Shown here: positions 36,173-48,125 of the stretch, piece after piece
Numbering within the stretch: position 1 is the first letter of the stretch
Layout of the letters: the number at the start of each line of letters is the position of its first letter
NCBI GenBank assembly: GCA_963932145.1
Contig: OZ010581.1
Span: forward strand, 83,302,093 to 83,366,092
Length of the DNA: 64,000 nucleotides
Origin: Acanthosepion lycidas
Taxonomy: Eukaryota > Mollusca > Cephalopoda > Sepiida > Sepiidae
Direction: 5' to 3'
Translations under genes and position numbers: made by a program
Notes under the pieces: model-generated
Database searches by the model: none
The model's input: only the letters and a program-made list of their open reading frames with translations
Told to the model about the DNA's origin: nothing

Positions 36173-36600
36173 ATTACCAGCAATACATTTTTGAAAAAAA
36201 AAATATTACCAACAATGATTGGGGGGGGGATCACTAGCAATACATATTTGAAAAAAAAAAAAAAATATTACCAACTATAAATTTTTGCAGAAAGAATATT
36301 ACCAGCAATACTTTTTGGAAAAAATTATTACCAGCAATACATTTTTGAAGGAAAAATAGTATCAGAAATAGATTTTTGAAGGAAAAAATATTACCAGAAA
36401 TAGATTTTTGACAAAACAAAATATTAGCAGCAATAAAAATTGCCAGCATAAATAACCCATTGAGGTTGATATGCCATAAAACAAAACAAACCAGCAATAC
36501 ATTTTTGAAAAAAAATATTACCAACAATGTTTTTGAAAAAAAAAAAAAAAAATCATTAGCAATACATTTAAAAAAAAAAAAAAAAAAAAATATTACCATC
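36173..36600 (+). repeat. Degenerate tandem repeat (about 35-45 base unit)
   Basis: Roughly ten units of the pattern TTACCAGCAATACATTTTTG plus a run of A. The unit is also seen with small changes (CACTAGCAATACATATTTGA). The A run varies in length. A GAGGTTGATATGCCATAAAA block occurs inside the array at about 36462 and again after it at 36684. Confidence 0.85.
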
Positions 36601-36683
36601 AAATGTATATGTATACATACACAACTTTTTTGCCAAACTGTTGCTATGAATCTATTTCAAAATTTTGTTGGCATTAATTGACC

Positions 36684-36740
36684 CGCTGAGGTTGATATGC
36701 CATAAAACAACCAACCAACCAACCAACCACACACACACAC
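36684..36740 (+). repeat. GGTTGATATGCC block followed by (CCAA)n and (CA)n
   Basis: The sequence block of about 36462 recurs here, followed by CCAACCAACCAACCAACC and then CACACACACACA. It may be the end of an interspersed repeat with a microsatellite tail. Confidence 0.7.
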
Positions 36741-36779
36741 CACATTTTTCCAAGACTGCATATTAGTTGACAAATCAGA

Positions 36780-37110
36780 GTGGGTGCAAGAGACCGTGCT
36801 TGAGACATCATCCTCAAAGGCTTATAAAGTTCTCTACTCTGTATGATTTAAAGTTAATTCTTGTCCATGAATGCTGCACATTCATGTGCAAAACATTCAG
36901 ATTATCCTTAAACCTCTTCCTAGTGTTGTGTTGTGGACACTTTCCTTGCTTCAGTTTGCTGTAGAAAAGTTGTTTGAGAATCCTGTTATTCCTCATTCTC
37001 ACAATATGTCCTGTCCATCACATCTGGTTGAGGATTATTATTGTTTCAATGCTTTTGCATTCAAATCTTTGGAGGACAACAGTATCTGCAATCAAAAACT
37101 TCTATTTGAT
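36780..37110 (-). mobile_element. LINE C-terminal fragment, minus strand
   Basis: The minus-strand reading gives WWTGHIVRMRNNRILKQLFY then SKLKQGKCPQHNTRKRFKDN and HSWTRINF. This matches the terminal RW-GHV-RM-D-R-PKQ-FY-EL--GKR--G---KR-KD motif of many LINE ORF2 proteins. Only the final part of the protein is present. Confidence 0.8.
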
Positions 37111-37139
37111 GTTAGGTATTTTTATACACACACACAAAC

Positions 37140-37143
<4 letters not shown>

Positions 37144-37176
<33 letters not shown>
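37144..37176 (+). repeat. (TA)n microsatellite
   Basis: About sixteen uninterrupted TA units. Confidence 0.95.
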
Positions 37177-37183
<7 letters not shown>

Positions 37184-37514
37184 ATTGAAATATTTTTTAC
37201 AAGTTTGTGCTTTCATGGCTATTATGAAAAGGGTGTTATCTTGTGTTTGTTACTGATTCAAAAACTGATGATATCAGCTATGATCCTCAAATAGCTCTTT
37301 CATTTTAGAAAAAACAAAATGGAAACAATCTGAGGAAATACTGGGTATATTTTGTATGCATACAGCAACTGCGATTGCCGACAAAACTAATAAAGCTATC
37401 ATTTACTTTGACATTATTTCAGGGAAAAGAAGGCATACATGACCTCCATGGTTAAGTAGACAAACACAATCAATTTGACAGAAGCCATTGTGAGATAATA
37501 CTACAATTGCAGAG

Positions 37515-37566
37515 ATCATTGCATTTATTGGCCCATTATTTTATTGCATTTATTGGCCCATTATTT
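37515..37566 (+). repeat. Two-copy tandem duplication (25 bases)
   Basis: TTGCATTTATTGGCCCATTA then TTTTA occurs twice back to back, nearly identical, so the duplication is recent. Confidence 0.9.
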
Positions 37567-38299
37567 TCTATCCCCCAACACAAATTACCAGCTATGAAAA
37601 GCTAGTTTCCTGATAATGTGGATTTTACAATGCTAACACTTGATGCTCTATTGCTGCTTGTGGTTAAAGGTAAAGGAAGTATTTATAGTGTAACAGTTGT
37701 GTATAACACATCTTACTTGAAATGGCTCGCACAAAACACATGAATTTATAAATTAAGTATTGTTAAGAATTCTTTATAGCAAGTTTTTGTAAATATATAC
37801 AAAATTTTGTGAAGGAATTGATTAATCCATGGTTTCAACAAAATGTATTTATAAATTGATTTTGATTCTGTTTAATTAGATTTAAAAAAAAAAAAAAAAA
37901 AACTTTCTGACACTTTATTTGCTAAGAGTATTACTGGAATCATGTAACTCAGTACTACCTATTTTATGACCAGGCCAACTGCAAATAAACTGGTTCTCCA
38001 TCAACCTTTCCTGTGACCCCCCCGCCCCAACAAAATCAACATCCACATTTCCATAGCCATGGCAAGCCTTCAAGTTAGAGGACATTGGCTGTGGTTTATC
38101 CCGGAGAAGCCAAACCTACATGCCCAATACATGCAGTGCATGAATGAATACTCCTGCAGCTTTCAACCCAGATATGTGGAGGAAAGTGGTTGGGTGCACA
38201 GCTGTGCAGTGACCCTATAGCCATACCCAGTGACTGATTATGATAATGAGGAAAGATATCAGAAGGACATGACAAATAGATTATAATTTTTTTCAATTT

Positions 38300-38540
38300 T
38301 TATTTTTTTAAGTTGTCTGTAAAATACATATATAAAATCAGTATTGATATCACTTTTATATGCTCACTCAAGTCCTGTAGACTCCCTGAGGAATATGGGG
38401 TCACAGCTCACAACAGACTTTCCATTGCTGCTATAGTTTTCATAGCAAGTAGTAGGTTTTTACAGGATGGAGTTGCTAGCCCCATGCTCAACTGGTTTTG
38501 AATTCAGAGTTGTCTTTCTCTTAAGCTGGTTACCAATCAC
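38300..38540. other. Presumed intron, unassigned repeat-like sequence
   Basis: Slightly GC-richer DNA with a 62-codon open frame. No family recognised. Confidence 0.35.
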
Positions 38541-39590
38541 ATCTAAAGAAACCAGTCTGCCCTACTATTTAACACATAGCTGGGGAAGAAGAGGTGTATT
38601 CATACCCTTTTTTTAAGAGTATTTGTGCATAAGTGAATGTGAGTTACTATTCATTACACTACCCGCACATCACTTGTATGAAAAGCTGATTGATCATCTC
38701 TATCCATATCACAACATCAATTCCTTCAATGTAATCAGGCACAATTACTTGGAGCTTTAGTCACATACATTGCATGATAGTTCTATTGTACTGGTCGGCA
38801 TCTAACATCCCCTCTCACTGATCATCCTTATTCTGCTTGTCTTACTCCACCTATTCACTATTGTTGTCCAACCCATATTAATGAGGATCCTTGTTTCCCT
38901 TCCACCTACCAGCATATTAGCTGCTAACAATGTATGTAAGCATACCTTTATTGGTCCAAAAATATGGCCATCAATGCAGTAGTCACCCTCTGACTGTAAT
39001 AGCTTATATGGCTCACCCGACCGCTAGTAGCCTGTTAACTCTGATCTTTATTCTTTCTAATCCATAACTATATACAGCCTCTGACACCTTAAACACAACA
39101 TTCTTTCCATCTTTCACTACATATGGCATATTGCCTCCTCGCCCTGTCTTATAGTCTACTGCTACAAGATATTGGGCCTTACTGTCATTAGCATCCTAGC
39201 TCTTATGTTAGGCAAGTGTCGCAGCCATACTGATCAGGAATACCATTTACAAACAATACTTTGACTATCCTCTCCAATCCCTTTCCTGTGAATTCAGTTA
39301 ACCTGTCATATAAACATTCATCTGCACCCTCGTGCACCTTACCCTTTCCATTTTGTTGTATGCCACAGGCTGTCCATCTATGAACACTTGCTTTAACCAG
39401 TATTCAATTTTTCCCCATGTCTAATTGGTCATCCTCGCTCATTTCCATGTAAAATTCTGACACATTCTCTTCCAAATGGAATGGCATCATCATCATCAGG
39501 CATTTTCTCCAGCTTTGCTGCCAATCTCATCTTTTACCCACACACAAACATCTTTGTCATTAAACAGCTTTATAATTTCACTGCTTATTA
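38540..39590 (-). other. Unassigned GC-richer tract with degraded coding character
   Basis: Base composition is visibly richer in G and C than the surroundings. The minus strand shows several open stretches with ordinary amino-acid mixes rather than AT-driven ones. One at about 39415-39305 includes GKIEYWLKQVFIDGQPVAYN; another at about 39195-39030 includes SKAQYLVAVDYKTGRGG and VFKVSEAVYSYGLERIK. No single open frame covers the tract. I recognise no family. It may be a decayed mobile element, an old virus-like insertion or a host pseudogene. No function is claimed. Confidence 0.45.
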
Positions 39591-39591
39591 T

Positions 39592-39772
39592 ACCTCTCCC
39601 ACTCCCTAACACCCTTCCACCTCTCCCACTCCCTAACACCCTTCCACCTCTCCCACTCCCTAACACCCTTCCACCTCTCCCACTCCCTAACACCCTTCCA
39701 CCTCTCCCACTCCCTAACACCCTTCCACCTCTCCCACTCCCTAACACCTTCCACCTCTCCCATTCCCTAACA
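39592..39772 (+). repeat. 27-base minisatellite
   Basis: About six and a half copies of ACCTCTCCCACTCCCTAACA plus CCCTTCC, nearly identical to one another and degrading past 39750. Because 27 is divisible by three, every frame gives a nine-residue repeat on either strand; these frames are not taken as genes. Confidence 0.95.
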
Positions 39773-42700
39773 TCCTCCCTGTCCCCCGCCTCTCTCGCTT
39801 CCTAACACCCTTCAGCCTTTCCTTCTGCCCTGGAGCCTCTTACTTTCATCTCTCTCTCAATATCTTAATATTTTGTGCTTCTAATTCACTCTTTTATAAC
39901 TATTTGTTCATAATTTATGTTAAATAAGATTACATTTTTTTCTTTTGCTCATTACGATTTATTTTATTTTATTTTATTTTTTTTTTTTTTTTTTTTTGTC
40001 AAAATTACTGACCAGATTGTCAATTAAGTCATGTATGAAATTTACAAGGGTTATTAACATGGTTAATTTCTATTTTATATAGCAGATTTACTTCTTCAAA
40101 GTAAACTTGTTAATTATTTGAATTTTTATCATTAAATCTTTGCTACACCATTCAAGATAGCAAGAGAAAAGGCAAAAGCTATTTAATCTGATCTAACTTC
40201 TCTTTGTAAACTTACAAAAAAGTACAAAAACTGACTTTTTGTTTCAGAAGTAACAATAATTATTTCTTTGAATATTACTGAACTTGTACTTATTAAAACT
40301 GCCTGCCAATGTAGTGCTGCCCCACATCCAATAGATTACAGATGGTATACAGGAGCATATAAATTTACCAGAGTGGCACCTCCACTTTTACTACTTGCTA
40401 TTCCTACTTAGTCTGGCTTCCATCTTACATTCTTTTTTTCTACAGAGTACAGGAGAAATACATCCTGCATAATGATAAGACATTAGTAGCAGTGGTGTCT
40501 TCATATATCTAATGTCTTACCATTATGTAGAAGGTCTTTCTGATGCCCACTGTATATATTCTTAGATACACTTAACAATATATTGTGAATTAATATTGGT
40601 AAAACTATAACAAAATTTTGGAGTTTGAATTGCTATCAGGTGTTTACAAAAACTTGAGTAGCTATAACCCATTATCGTTATAATTGTCTCTTTTATAGTG
40701 AGTTTGTTATCTAGTTTTTATTTTTAAATTCAAAACCTCACGTGTTTACCTTTTTTATCAGAAATTTTTAACAAATGTTTATATGACCTGAGAAAGTGAT
40801 TGAAATATTTATTAATGACATTTTTTTTCTTCAAAGTGACTTATGATCATCTTCATTTAGTTCCCTAATACCTGAAGATCTTATAAAATATTGAATACCC
40901 AGCCATAAATATATTTTATAAATCCAACAAAAAAATCTTACCTTTTGATAACATTTATATAAAATCTGACTTGTAAGAATTTGTAAAATTTAATTTAAGA
41001 ATTGATATGGCAGGTTTTCACCATGTTTACTCAATATCTAAAACATCAGTTAGTTTTACTGAAGTTTCCTTTATGGTATTCTTTACTTATGAATCCTGTT
41101 TGAATAACTTTTATGCATAAATGCTAAGTGTCTATTAATCTGAAACAATACATTAAACCATACAAAACATTTGAAATATCCATTACAGCAAATTTGGAAA
41201 ACAAATTAAAATTTCATGTTCAATAAATTAGCAATATAATTCTCATGCATATTATGTTTATAAAAGTATGTTTGAAGTTGGAATTTCTTTGGCATTGCAC
41301 CAGTTTTTCATACATCTTTCCCACTAAAATCTGCTCATGTACTTGTAAATGTTTAGTGGAAAGGTAAAATATTTTTCATTATGTTCAATTTGACCCGAGG
41401 AATGTTTATCTAACCTTTCAGTAGGTTCCTTGTACTCTGTAACTGGCAATATATTGGTATCTATTTGTGAAATCCCAAATCTGATGAGATTTTTCTTCTC
41501 TTATATAACAATGACAATTAAAATTCAAAATTCAGCATACATTGATTGACTACGTCATATTTCTGAAATAATTACAATGGATAACATTAATTACAAAGTT
41601 TTTCTTTACTTCTTTCTGAAACTTAAGGCTAACTTTGATCATGTATCAGTAACATAAACTGCCAAGCTGTAAGTTCTCTTGGAAAACAAAGTATTGTGCT
41701 GTGCCTTCAAAAAGGTTTTAAACCATTTTTAAATATAATTTACTCATCTAGTATTGTATTTAACGTAATTCATGTGTTTTCCTCACTAAACACATGACAG
41801 TAACTACAGATTAATTGGTATTTACAATTGAACTCTTCTATCTATACTTCTGATTCTTCTCATAATAGGAATTTTAATGCACAGTTATGTCACAATGAAC
41901 TCTTTACACTTTGTGAATTATCACTCCACTAGCAATACTTAAACATGCTGTATTCGTAGTTTATATATGTTTACTATCTATAGCCTCAGATCAAGGTTGA
42001 TTTCATTTAGGATCCAAAGGAGAATCTATCTTAAATTCATCCAATAGTAGCAAAATGTGGTACATTGTGTTTTCAGTGCAAATTAACCTTGTTCATATAA
42101 CAAGCAGTCTAGCTTATATGGTATAACGATTTGTTTGATCTATGCAATATTGTTGTAAAATAGTAATGAACATTACTATTTGTTCTAGTAGTGTCCGGTT
42201 TAATTCTGTCTAGTTAAATTTGGGGATGATGCATTATCTATAAATTTAGACTAATATTCTCACTCTTGTTTTATTATTAGTGTTGATTCAATGTTTCTTT
42301 ATAAAAATTCAACCACTTGGAAGGATTGTTTTGGGTGTCAACACATTAAAAATTTCAATTGCATTTCTCAAATCAATTAACATGTATAGAGGAATAAATT
42401 TTCTGCGATTGTGGAATCGCAGATGGAATCCCAGAATCATTAAACGGAATCTGAGTTTTTAATGTAATTAAAATTTTCAATAATAAATTTAAAAAAATTA
42501 TTTGATTTTGTTTCTTTTTTTAATTCTTTCTAAACTTAATAACTGTTTCTGTTAAATATAATATAACATAGTTACTTCCTTAAATTTGTTTTTAGAAATC
42601 TTTGTAGATATTTTCCTTATAAAACCCCAAAAATAATTAAGAACAAAAATGCTCACAAAAAAAGAAAAAAAGTGGGTTGTTGATTTTTTTTTTTTTTTTT

Positions 42701-43219
42701 TTTTTTAAGCATATGTTGGCTAGTCTGTTTTTAAATATTTTATGCCTTTCTAAGAAACTGTATGTTGCAAACAAGATGAAAGTCAGTAGGTCATGGCCAC
42801 CGAGATCCATTGCTAAAGTGGAAATGGGAATCAGACACTAGTTGATATCAGAATTGGAGGAGAGAGAGAGATCAAACCAATAATTTTAACAAATTCATTT
42901 CCTTTAGACCTCACTCAATTTACAAGTAAAAGATTCTAAACTTGTAAGCTTGTTTTATGAATATGAAAAAGTAAATGCTATCATGTGCCTACCATACAAT
43001 TTAGAAATAAAGAAAAAATAATTCTCCAAATGCACCATTCTATGAAACGATTGGCTTGTCTAAGCTTACTGTTACACAGCAATTCTCCCAGATTAATAAT
43101 TGCATCATCTTCAATGCTTCACCATTGTAAACAAATTTAAATTGAACAAAAAATCCTTTAATAACATCAATGAGGATTTTTTAATATTTTATTTATATTT
43201 TATAATCTAAACCAGTTTT
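39773..43219. other. Presumed intron, no gene seen
   Basis: About 3.4 kb of AT-rich DNA with one clear hairpin at 40468-40527 and several T runs. Near 42400 there is GGAATCGCAGATGGAATCCC with ACGGAATC, which may be outer sequence of the hAT element that follows. No exon recognised. Confidence 0.45.
40468..40527. repeat. 19-base-stem hairpin
   Basis: CATAATGATAAGACATTAG and CTAATGTCTTACCATTATG are reverse complements with one mismatch, separated by 22 bases. It could be the core of a MITE or a small-RNA-like hairpin; nothing distinguishes these from sequence alone. Confidence 0.8.
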
Positions 43220-44986
43220 ATGAATAAACAACAAATTGCCAAGATTACTGAATCAAACTCAAAAGTTGGGCCTGCTCCTCTAAAAAAAAAAAAAAAAGCA
43301 CCCCAGTATCTAAAATTTGTGCTAAAGCCAGAGTAGAGCAATTTCCTGATGACTTTTATGCAGAAGAAAATATTATTTTGCAAATTCTGTTTCTATAGTG
43401 TTGATATTTTTAGGGTTGACACAAAGTTGACAAAAAAGTCTCTCAACTGAAACAGAAGACAATCACAACTTTGAAAGAGGTACGAGATGATTTTTGTCCT
43501 TGATTTTTTGAAAATGTACACTTTTCTAACATTCCCCTACACAGAATCGACTAAATGAGGCCATTCATATTAAAACATTGTAAAGAAGGTGGTACTATTC
43601 CAAGTGTCAATTATGTTAGGCAACTTTATCTACCAAAATTGTTTGCTTGTCACTTTGCAGCCCTGAAAGCCAAGCTCGCTAATCAATCAATCAATCAGTC
43701 AGCATCATAACATATGAAACAACTGACTGTTGTAACCACAGCATTTTGAATGTAATTACAAGCATTTGTGGGGAGTCATTTCTCATTGATGTTGTAACCT
43801 TGGGAGAATGCAATCATCAAACTGTAATTCAGGCTTGAATCTGAGTTGTAACTCGTGTGGATATTGTATTTGAGAATATTATTATTGCCTTTGTAACAGA
43901 TTTTGAAGCCTATTGCAAAAACAGCTCATAAGGAAGTGTTGTCAAATGTCTTTGTTAACAGTTGACATGTGTTGTGCTTAGCACATATTTTAAATCTTGT
44001 TGAAGTATTTTCATACTGGCCAGCATTTGATAATGTTACCCAGCTCACTACTTTCATCAAGTCAGCCTTTTTTAAAAAAACCAGTGAGGAAAAAGCAATA
44101 TTTAAAATGGCTTGAAGGTTCCTTGCTTAAGGAACAAGTGAAACTACCCCCTGTACCAGTGGCAACCAGATGGAATTCCTGGTTTAATGTGGCCAAATAT
44201 CACTCATCCTTTGTACAGTTTTATGAAGGATTCTTTAAGCAATAAAAGAGCCATGGCCTTGCCACAGATAGGATTCTAGAATTAGTAGATAATGGTCGAC
44301 TACATCATGTCTCTTACCATAATTTGTGCCTAAATCAGCATTTTATGAATGAGAACTGCACTCATTTAATAACAGCTTTGACAAACTTAGAAGAAACTAA
44401 GTCTCTGCTTACATGTGTTGTATATAACATGATGGAGGATTTAAAACAGTATTTGCATACAAAATGAACATTTGACCTAGAAACTGATCTTCTGTCTGCA
44501 CTAAAAAAAACAGAGAGAGAAAGAGAGAGAGTTATCTCAAATTACCAAGATTTTTTTCAACACATCTTTTTCAAAACTGAATAAATACCTGGATACCCAC
44601 CCAGTATATAACTTTTACAAGGCAGCTCGCCTGTTTGATCCTAGACAGCTACCATGATTTAGACAGTTTTGTAGCCATCAAGGACTTGCAATGTCTTTTT
44701 ACTGATCTTTTTGAAGAATTCCAAATGTATATGAATTACCAAGATGATTTACCAGATCCTTTTAATATCCCATCATTTTGGAATGCAAATAAGAGCAGAT
44801 TAACTCGTTTGGAATAGATTGCCAATAAGGTCATATGAATGCCTGTTACTAGCATAGATGCTGAACGTTAATTTTCTAAGTTAAAATTTACTCAATAAAC
44901 AACATGAAAGTCTTACCCCTGAGAACACCAAGCAACTCATAATTTTGTATTACAATGGAGATTTAGACAAGAGATTTGAAGTTTAG
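43220..44986 (+). mobile_element. hAT-family DNA transposon relic with CGGBP1-like N-terminus
   Basis: The reading starts at ATG 43220 with MNKQQIAKITESNSK and KARVEQFPDDFYAEEN, the lead-in to a BED-type zinc finger. Next comes FLKMCTF-like sequence and HCKEGGTIPSVNYVRQLYLP (43560-43640), resembling CGGBP1, itself a host gene derived from a hAT element. The core follows: LKLPPVPVATRWNSWFNVAK near 44145-44200, with the VATRWNSW signature. LDSFVAIKDLQCLFTDLFEE lies near 44655-44715. The C-terminal dimerisation segment ends LNKQHESLTPENTKQLIILY and a stop at 44986. Several stops and frame changes interrupt it, so it is inactive. Terminal repeats were not resolved. Confidence 0.85.
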
Positions 44987-46284
44987 GTATTTCCCAAATT
45001 AAAAAATTAGCAATTTTAAATTTGAGCAGTATTTCAACTTGGGATAAGTTGTTTTATTTAAATTTTGAATTAATGTCTAATTTGTTTTTTGATATTTTGT
45101 TACAAAGATCCAGTTATGGTTTTATTACTGTTTTGTAAAATTTTAGTCAAAATCTTTGACTTTATTCAGATATTTATTATTGAGATTCAAGTTATTTGCT
45201 GTTGATACTTTAAATGTGATTTTTGATTTATAATTATTAATTCATGATATAATCTAAATCCTTTTAATTAAAAAAACAATTTGCATGTGTTTTGAATGTA
45301 TTCTTAAAGAAGGAAGCTTTGATTAAAAGTTTTACCTCAAAGATATGCACTGTAACATTCCATTGATTTATTGTCTAGTCATGTTACATTTTTTTATTTT
45401 TATAATTTATTTTTGGACTTAGATTTTAAAAATTAAAAAAAAACAATTTGTAGATATTTGCTATTTATTTAAATAAAACTTTGAATTATATTTTTGTTTT
45501 CAGTTTTAATAATAATTATAGCATACTGTATTGCAATTTTCTCATTAAATACTATAAAAATGAAAAAAATGAAATTTCCAAAAGTAAAAAAACAGAAAAA
45601 AAAAAAAACAGAATTTACCAAAAGTGGAAACGGAATCAAGGAAAATTTGAAACGGAAAATCGGGGGTCCTATATCTATACTAATGTTCTTGGTACATTCA
45701 CAAGATACCAAAATCACAATTTTTTTTTTTTTTTTCTTTTCTTTTCATACCATGTTTAAAATGTTAAGTGCTATTCTGCCCTGGCTTACATGCTTATGCA
45801 AGCACCTTTCTTTATTCCATGCACACTCTCATCATGTTCTTTATCTATTATTTAGATTAAAGTTAATTTTTTGTGGTGGGTGGGCTCTTTGAAATTCTAG
45901 CTCTTAATATATTTCCCTACCTTTTTAAACAAGTGATTTACACTATAAAAGTCAAATCATTTTTTTATATTATAACCAAAATATTTTTTTTTTATTTTTT
46001 TTTTTTTTTTTTTTCAACTATGAACTTCAAAAAAAATTTAGATTCTGTAATTTACTATTTTTGTTAGTTGTATCAAAGTCAGAGAAGTGAAGGATAAATA
46101 TCAGCTGTTTATGAACATAGACTCAAGCCTTTGTTTCTTCTTTACTCCTGAATGTCTTTGTTTATAAAATTATCATGTCATAAAATAATTTCAATGAGTC
46201 ATGTTAAATTTGCTGTTGCCAAAATAAACTTTTCCACAATCATAAACTTCAAATATATATGCTAACCTCCATGACAGTGACTCG
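44987..46284. other. Presumed intron or hAT flank, no gene seen
   Basis: AT-rich. ACGGAATCAAGG and CGGAAAATCGGGGGTCC near 45632-45670 could be subterminal hAT sequence, given the similar ACGGAATC motif near 42430. Long T runs at 45719-45735 and 45985-46014. Confidence 0.4.
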
Positions 46285-46890
46285 TTGCACCTTCTTGTTC
46301 TAACATTCTCAGCTAATATGAAGTGAAAAGACAATTATTGAATTCATTGCTAGCTCTGCTGCTAAGAAAGTTAGTTCATTGTGTCATCCTAAGAAGAATC
46401 AGCAATATTAGTCCTGACCTGGCATCTTTGCTTCAGTCACTTTCCCACCAGCATAATGTAGCTTCCCTGTGGCTTTCCTATAAATAATCGCATGCTAATT
46501 GTTTGGTGAACTCTTCGCTATAGTAAATAGACTTTAAGTATTTAAGAGTAGTACTAGATTGGCAGCAAGGTTTCATCAATTCACAGATGAGTTGGCTGGA
46601 TGTAACCATAAGTTCTATGCTAACGGTTTCTTTTCTCACATTTCTTTTTTGTGGAAATCTATTCCAGCTTCATGCTTTCTAGCCAACTTTGATCTTCAAA
46701 GATTTAAGTGCATTGTCAATTGTTATCTCTTGTCTTGATTACTCTTCTATTCTTCTCGCTCACTAACGTTTCTCTTCTGTCCTTCTCGCTCACTAACGTT
46801 TTTTTTTTTCTTGTTCTTCCACATTTAGTAACTATGTTTTAGTGGTTTTACTATCTTGCATGAGGTGATATGATTAAAAAAAATTATCTA
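46285..46890 (+). mobile_element. LINE relic, family 1 copy D, with 3' tail
   Basis: Nucleotide-level match to copy C (19.9-21.0 kb). Shared blocks include ATTGCTAGCTCTGCTGCTAA, GACCTGGCATCTTTGCTTCA, GTTTCATCAATTCACAGATG and the tail with TTTTACTATCTTGCATGA before an A run. It covers only the C-terminal domain and tail and is missing bases present in copy C. A tandem duplication (CTTCTCGCTCACTAACG twice, 46755-46800) lies in the tail. Confidence 0.85.
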
Positions 46891-48125
46891 GTTTCTTTAA
46901 ATATCCAAAAATTTTCTGTTTATGTTTAAAATCATGGAATTTACAAAAAATAAAATTTCATTTAAAGTATTTCAATATTGTAATAAATAATTGTAAAATG
47001 ACTTTATTTTTTCTTTTTTTTTTTTTCACTCTTATAACCTATTTTATCATCATTAAGAATTTTCAGTACCAAGTTCTGCATGTTCTTTTATGATAAATGT
47101 AAATCCAGTCCCTCTTTTTGCAGTAGTTTTTGTGTCTATGCATCTGTATGTTTTTATTTATGCAAGAATCAGTTTTCTTTGAAATCTTCAGCAGTGTGAC
47201 TTTTTTTTTTTTTTTTTTTTTATTTTTTTTTTTAGTGTCTCTAGTTTGGTACTGAATGCACAGTCAACACTTTAAAATTACATGAAATCTGAACTAACTC
47301 TCATATGACTTCACTATCTTATTGCCCACTCTTTAGGGACCTAATAGATAGCAGGTGACATTTATTTATTTTAAAATATTTTCCCCATATGCCCCCAGAC
47401 CTTATTCAGACTACTCTGTATATTGATTTTGTACTTTTGACTTTTTAAATGATTTTCTGAGCACTCCCTTTTATTAAGACATCACTGATTTATTGCATAT
47501 TGAGTACATTTCTGACCTCTACCAGTTATTAAGACACCTAAGATTAATATAAGAACTAGATTTCCTGAACCTCAAAAGTACACTAACTGGTTGTTGTCTT
47601 TTAAAACAAGGGATTGCCAAATTCATCATAGTCTATTCTAATCAAATAGATTTTTAGCTAGATATCTTTTGAAATTTTAATTTTAGTTCTTGTTTTGAAT
47701 TTGGAGGTTTTCATTTGGCTGCAGATTAATGAAACTTGTTTTATAAAAAATAAACATAAGTGCATAGGTGTTGAAAGGAAATTTAACTTTAAAAGCTGAT
47801 TATATTTTTAATGGATAAGTTTCTAGTGTGTGATTTGGCTATGTTAAAAAAAAAAATTACTATCAAACAAAATCATCTTGTCCTGATTGCCCTAACAATT
47901 GAGTTTTACCAGATTTTACCACTTGAAATTCTTTTGCTATTCAGGAAATATTTGCTCAACTTCACCTTGTCTCTTTTCCTCTTATTTCTTTCAGCATATA
48001 TAGATCTCTAGTTTGTCATCTGCTTTGCTTTTCTTCAAATGCAATCAGTAAAACCTTACATTAAAATATTTCAACCTAATATTTACTTTGATTTTTTTTT
48101 TTTTTTTTTCTTTAAATCCACAATG
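46891..48125. other. Presumed intron, no gene seen
   Basis: AT-rich, with T runs at 47202-47236 and 48092-48110. No conserved protein. Confidence 0.5.

Noticed and set aside
39476-39805. Repeat proteins in several frames over the 27-base minisatellite
   Set aside because: A unit divisible by three keeps all frames open. No flanking gene signal.
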